Of a DNA stretch of 9,619 nt, positions 7,189-9,619 are shown in pieces (position 1 is the stretch's first letter; each line of letters begins with the position of its first letter). The stretch is taken from contig DATBFX010000231.1 in assembly GCA_036558305.1 (NCBI GenBank), forward strand, positions 1 to 9,619, read 5' to 3'. The DNA is from DATBFX01 sp036558305 (lineage in GTDB: Bacteria > Chloroflexota > Chloroflexia > Thermomicrobiales > UBA6265). The notes under the pieces are model-generated. The model was not told the DNA's origin and made no database searches. It saw only the letters and a program-made list of their open reading frames with translations. The position numbers and the translations under genes were made by a program.

Positions 7189-7979
7189 AACTGAGTCTGC
7201 TCAACTACAACTTCGTGCCGGGTTGGTCGTTGGACCGGCTGATCGCGATGGCCCAGGCGATGGGATGCGAGGGACTCGAGTTCCGCCTGGAGCGTGGGTA
7301 TGGGGCCGGACTGGAATTGGAGAGCCCGCCCGAGGAGCGGCGTCGCATTCGCAATCGGGTCGCGGCGGCGGGTCTCGCCATCGCCAACCTGGGGACGAGC
7401 TCGCGGTTCGATGCGCCCGACCCGGCGGCGCGGCGGGCGATGATCGAGCACACGAAGCGGCTGGTCGAACTCGCAGCGGACGTCGACTGCCGGCGCATCC
7501 GCGTCTTCGGCGACAAGCTGCCTTCCGGCGTACCGCCAATGGAGGTGGCGCGTTATGTCGGGGAATGCCTCGGCGAGCTCGGCGAGATCGCCGCGCCGTT
7601 CGGCGTCGACGTCCTGATGGAAATGCACGTCGACTTCAACGACGTCGACCTGGCGCTGACGGCGGTCGAAACGGCGAACCAGCCGAACGTTGCACTCGTC
7701 TACAACTGCGACCCGCGCGACCTGGTCGAGGGGTCGGTCAGACAGACGTACGAGCGCGTTGCTCGCTGGATCCGCCACGTCCACATCCACGAGTTCGACG
7801 GGTCGTTCCCGTACCCTGAACTGTTCTCGCTGCTGCGGGCCGATGGCTACGACGGGTTTCTTTCGACCGAATTCGAGAAGGAGCTGACGCCGGAAGGGTA
7901 TCTGACGGTGTACGCGGCGCTTTTCCGGGCGTGGACGGGGCGACCGGGACCCGGCGAGGGCGGTGTGAGCGATTCGTAG
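7185..7979 (+). CDS. Xylose-isomerase-like TIM barrel (sugar phosphate isomerase/epimerase family)
   Basis: A 264-residue metal-dependent TIM-barrel protein of the AP-endonuclease-2/xylose-isomerase-like family, which includes IolE-type dehydratases and keto-sugar epimerases. Strand-end residues that usually bind the divalent metal are visible: E146 in LMEMHVDF (144-151), D176 in YNCDPRD (173-179), the His cluster HVHIHEF (198-204), and E229 in STEFEKE (227-233). VFGDKLPSG (107-115) is another barrel strand end. It starts inside the stop of the dehydrogenase gene (4-nt overlap) with GGAGGTG 8 nt upstream, so the two proteins are probably made in fixed proportion and act in one pathway. The last residues (about 251-264) are Gly/Pro-rich, and the TAG stop lies inside the left arm of an inverted repeat, so the C-terminus may have been altered by that element. 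The exact reaction is unknown. Confidence 0.9.
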   Translation: MKLSLLNYNFVPGWSLDRLIAMAQAMGCEGLEFRLERGYGAGLELESPPEERRRIRNRVAAAGLAIANLGTSSRFDAPDPAARRAMIEHTKRLVELAADVDCRRIRVFGDKLPSGVPPMEVARYVGECLGELGEIAAPFGVDVLMEMHVDFNDVDLALTAVETANQPNVALVYNCDPRDLVEGSVRQTYERVARWIRHVHIHEFDGSFPYPELFSLLRADGYDGFLSTEFEKELTPEGYLTVYAALFRAWTGRPGPGEGGVSDS

Positions 7980-8064
7980 GGGCGGACCGCCGTGTCCGCC
8001 CTCGTCGAATGTTGCATACGTGGAGGGCGGACATCGCCCAGAGGGCACCCGGCCGCCCCTACGA
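7974..8064. repeat. Nested inverted repeat between convergent genes; REP/MITE-like element or bidirectional terminator
   Basis: The outer arms TCGTAGGGGCGG (7974-7985) and CCGCCCCTACGA (8053-8064) are exact 12-bp reverse complements. Inside them TGTCCGCCCTC (7993-8003) pairs with GAGGGCGGACA (8023-8033), 11 bp exact. The left half can also fold alone (GGCGGAC 7981-7987 with GTCCGCC 7994-8000). The element fills the gap between the convergent isomerase and peptidase genes and covers the isomerase stop codon. There is no T-run, so any termination would rely on the large stem. The form (about 90 bp, exact ends, no coding capacity) fits a dispersed palindromic repeat. Confidence 0.75.
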
Positions 8065-8079
8065 CGGGTCTATCCTCCG

Positions 8080-9210
8080 TCAGACTCGATGATACTTCCG
8101 CATCACCTCTTCCAGACGGTCCAGCGGGATCGCGTACGAGGTACGGCCGTTGACGCCGACCATGGTCGTCGCCATGCAGAGGGCGTTGGCGATGGCTTCG
8201 TGGGTGGCGTCGGCGACGGCGTGGAAGAGATCGCTGATGGCGTCGCCGGGGATCATGCGGACGTCGACCGTGCCGGAGGTGTCGCGGGGTGCAAGACCGC
8301 GGTTGGCGGTGGAGAAGGCGAGGAAGAGGTCGCCGCTGCCGTTGTCGCCGCAGCCGCCGACGCGGGCAAGACCGATGGTGGCGCGCTGGGCGAGGCGTTT
8401 GCATTGGTGGGGCAAGAGCGGGGCGTCGGTGGCGACGATGATGACGATCGAACCGTCGCGTTGCGGCTCGTTCCGGTGCGATGGGACCTCGGAGACAGGA
8501 ATCTCCTGGCCGACCGGGACGCCGTCGATGTGCAGGTGCGTTCGCCATCCGTAGTTGGCCTGGACCAGGACGCCGACGGTCCAGCCGCCGCGGTCGGGCG
8601 GCAGCACGCGCGAGGCGGTGCCGACGCCGCCCTTGAACTCGTGGCAGTTCATCCCGGTGCCGCCGCCGACGCAGCCCTCGGCGACCGGACCGGACGAGGC
8701 CGTTTCGAGCGCCTGAAAGACGTGCTCCGGCTTGACGTGGAAACCGTGCATGTCGTTGAGCCAGAGATCGCTGGTCTCCGTGACGACGGGGAGACGCCAC
8801 GGCATCGAGCGCGCGTTCGGCCAGTGGGCGACGTCGTGGGCGATCAGGGCGTCGCGGACCGTGCCGACGCTTCCGGTGTTGGTGATGCCGATCGCCGTCG
8901 TCAGCAAACCCGATTCCTCGACCCAGGCGACGCCGGTCATCTCGCCGGCCCCGTTCAGCCGGTGGAAACCGGCGAAGAGTGGCTCGGCGGCGACGTCGTC
9001 GCGGGGAACGATCACGGTGACGCCGGTCCGGACCGGGCCCTGACCGATGACGAGCGGTCCGTCGCCCGCGATCAGGGTCGTGTGGCCGACCCGGACGCCG
9101 GCGACGTCGGTGATGGCGTTCCAACGGCCGGTGTCGTAGGGTCCGATCCGAATGCCAAGATCGCGCGCACGAGCGCGCTTTCCCACGGTCGCTGGTCGAT
9201 TGACGGACAT
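8080..9210 (-). CDS. P1 family peptidase (S58, DmpA/BapA-like), self-processing aminopeptidase
   Basis: A 376-residue N-terminal-nucleophile hydrolase of the DmpA/BapA family, which removes N-terminal amino acids (including D- or beta-residues in some members) from short peptides. Family signatures are ITDVAGVRVGHTTL (33-46), a GVTVIVPR strand (63-70), NGAGEMTGVAWVEESGLL (86-103) with ITNTGSVGTVRDA (109-121), GCVGGGTGMNCHEFKGGVG (179-197), and QANYGWR (217-223). RDGSIVIIVATDAPLLP (251-267) holds the expected autocleavage site between G253 and nucleophile S254. NGSGDLFLAFST (290-301) holds S292 and D294, near the usual Ser-Gly-acid triad partner. This predicts an alpha chain of 253 and a beta chain of 123 residues. 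No signal peptide, so probably cytosolic. The start has GGAGG 5 nt upstream. It is divergent from a peptide-binding protein gene, suggesting joint use of imported peptides. Confidence 0.95.
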   Translation of the reverse strand: MSVNRPATVGKRARARDLGIRIGPYDTGRWNAITDVAGVRVGHTTLIAGDGPLVIGQGPVRTGVTVIVPRDDVAAEPLFAGFHRLNGAGEMTGVAWVEESGLLTTAIGITNTGSVGTVRDALIAHDVAHWPNARSMPWRLPVVTETSDLWLNDMHGFHVKPEHVFQALETASSGPVAEGCVGGGTGMNCHEFKGGVGTASRVLPPDRGGWTVGVLVQANYGWRTHLHIDGVPVGQEIPVSEVPSHRNEPQRDGSIVIIVATDAPLLPHQCKRLAQRATIGLARVGGCGDNGSGDLFLAFSTANRGLAPRDTSGTVDVRMIPGDAISDLFHAVADATHEAIANALCMATTMVGVNGRTSYAIPLDRLEEVMRKYHRV

Positions 9211-9249
9211 CGTTTCCTCCAGACGAATGGACGATCGTGAAAGGATGCT

Positions 9250-9261
9250 ACACGCGCGTGT
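9250..9261. promoter_or_regulatory. 12-bp perfect palindrome, candidate operator
   Basis: ACACGCGCGTGT is an exact palindrome whose right edge is 7 nt before the -35 box of the plus-strand promoter, also placing it in the leader of the divergent peptidase gene. This is a plausible binding site for a dimeric regulator controlling both genes. No regulator gene is in the window. Confidence 0.35.
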
Positions 9262-9268
9262 GAGCGGT

Positions 9269-9297
9269 TTGACCTCCCTATGGGGCCATCATATACT
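9269..9297 (+). promoter_or_regulatory. Near-consensus sigma-70 promoter for the peptide-binding protein gene
   Basis: TTGACC (9269-9274, 5 of 6 to consensus) and TATACT (9292-9297, 5 of 6) are separated by exactly 17 nt. Transcription would start near 9304, giving a leader of about 90 nt before the ATG at 9396. Confidence 0.65.
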
Positions 9298-9395
9298 GCC
9301 GGCCAAGGTGTTCCGACGACATCCAAGAATCGATCGCTCCGGCTATCGGCACCGCGGGGTGACACGCTTGCCGGGTTTGCCAGAAGGAGGGAACG

Positions 9396-9619
9396 ATGAC
9401 GCCGACGTCCGGCCCGTTGCTCAATCGACGGCGATTCGTGGGGATGAGCGCCGCGCTGTCGGCGGCGCTGGCGATGAACCTCCCGCGCCTCACCGACAGC
9501 GCCCTGGCCCAGTCGGCGGAGCAGACCCTTCGCGTCCCCTGTGAGGAACCGGAGACGTACGACACGGGGACCGTCGGCGGCGGCATCGGCATCCAGTGGA
9601 CCAATCACCTCTTCGAGGG
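9396..9619 (+). CDS. Peptide/oligopeptide ABC transporter substrate-binding protein (SBP family 5), N-terminal part
   Basis: The first 74 residues of an extracytoplasmic solute-binding protein. Residues 10-16 (NRRRFVG) form a twin-arginine-type motif, followed by a hydrophobic alanine/leucine core (about 17-30) and a likely signal-peptidase site after ALAQS (36-40). The one cysteine in this part (C49) is not in a lipobox, so a Tat-exported, non-lipidated protein is suggested. The mature start TLRVPCEEPETYD (44-56) and HLFEG at the edge match the opening strand and LFEGL turn of family-5 peptide-binding proteins such as DppA/OppA. The start has AAGGAGG 5 nt upstream. Permease and ATPase genes would be expected downstream. 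The family call from 74 residues is likely but not certain. Confidence 0.8.
   Translation, partial: MTPTSGPLLNRRRFVGMSAALSAALAMNLPRLTDSALAQSAEQTLRVPCEEPETYDTGTVGGGIGIQWTNHLFE

Larger units (their letters stand above)
9211..9395. promoter_or_regulatory. Divergent control region between the P1 peptidase and the peptide-binding protein
   Basis: A 185-base region between divergent starts. It holds the plus-strand sigma-70-type promoter (9269-9297) and a 12-bp palindrome (9250-9261), listed separately. On the minus strand, TATGAT (9293-9288) overlaps the plus -10 and could serve the peptidase gene, but its -35 position reads TCGGAA and is poor. The plus gene has AAGGAGG (9384-9390) 5 nt before its ATG. 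Confidence 0.5.

Noticed and set aside
7974..8064. CRISPR array
   Set aside because: The repeats are inverted arms of a single palindrome, not regularly spaced direct repeats.
8020..9240. A 406-codon plus-strand open frame opposite the P1 peptidase
   Set aside because: Shadow of a firmly recognised gene. Composition is Asp/Gly/Arg/Val-rich with no motifs.

Overview
The window is high-GC DNA with tightly packed, bacterial-style genes, most of which have clear Shine-Dalgarno sequences. The gene set is a PaaK-like adenylating enzyme, Gfo/Idh and xylose-isomerase-like sugar genes, a P1 peptidase, and a peptide-ABC solute-binding protein with a Tat-type leader. A GTAGGGGCGG-type inverted repeat lies between convergent genes. 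Together these suggest an actinobacterium-like or, more likely, a Chloroflexota organism (Thermomicrobia/Sphaerobacter type). The assignment rests on style and gene mix only and is tentative.

Layout: (1) 1-997, minus: PaaK-like CoA ligase, cut by the window edge at its C-terminal side. (2) 998-1372: non-coding and partly AT-rich, upstream of the next block. (3) 1373-4040, plus: a three-gene block with a 683-residue protein that has no signal peptide and seems to contain a transthyretin-like beta-sandwich plus Ig-like modules, a 97-residue DUF1360-type small protein, and an 82-residue MSCCG-type small protein. (4) 4082-5947, minus, convergent with block 3: a 621-residue protein with a short N-terminal LQxxxGNxxVxRL motif followed by a candidate lysozyme-like module. 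(5) 6118-7979, plus: a translationally coupled pair, a Gfo/Idh/MocA dehydrogenase and a xylose-isomerase-like TIM barrel. (6) 7974-8064: a nested inverted repeat between convergent genes. (7) 8080-9210, minus: a self-processing P1 (S58/DmpA) peptidase. (8) 9211-9395: a divergent control region with a near-consensus sigma-70 promoter and a 12-bp palindrome. (9) 9396-9619, plus: the start of a family-5 peptide-binding protein, cut by the window edge.

How the genes may work together: regions 7-9 look like a peptide uptake and cleavage unit. Region 5 looks like a sugar or polyol catabolic pair of unknown substrate. The most unusual part is 1373-5947. The LQxxxGNxxVxRL leader is the type found on DUF4157 proteins and other proteins associated with extracellular contractile injection systems (eCIS, phage-tail-like particles). 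Here it is joined to a putative peptidoglycan hydrolase and sits beside three genes of poorly understood families, with no sheath, tube or baseplate gene visible. This could be a detached cargo/accessory island of such a particle. That is inference from motif and context, not proof.
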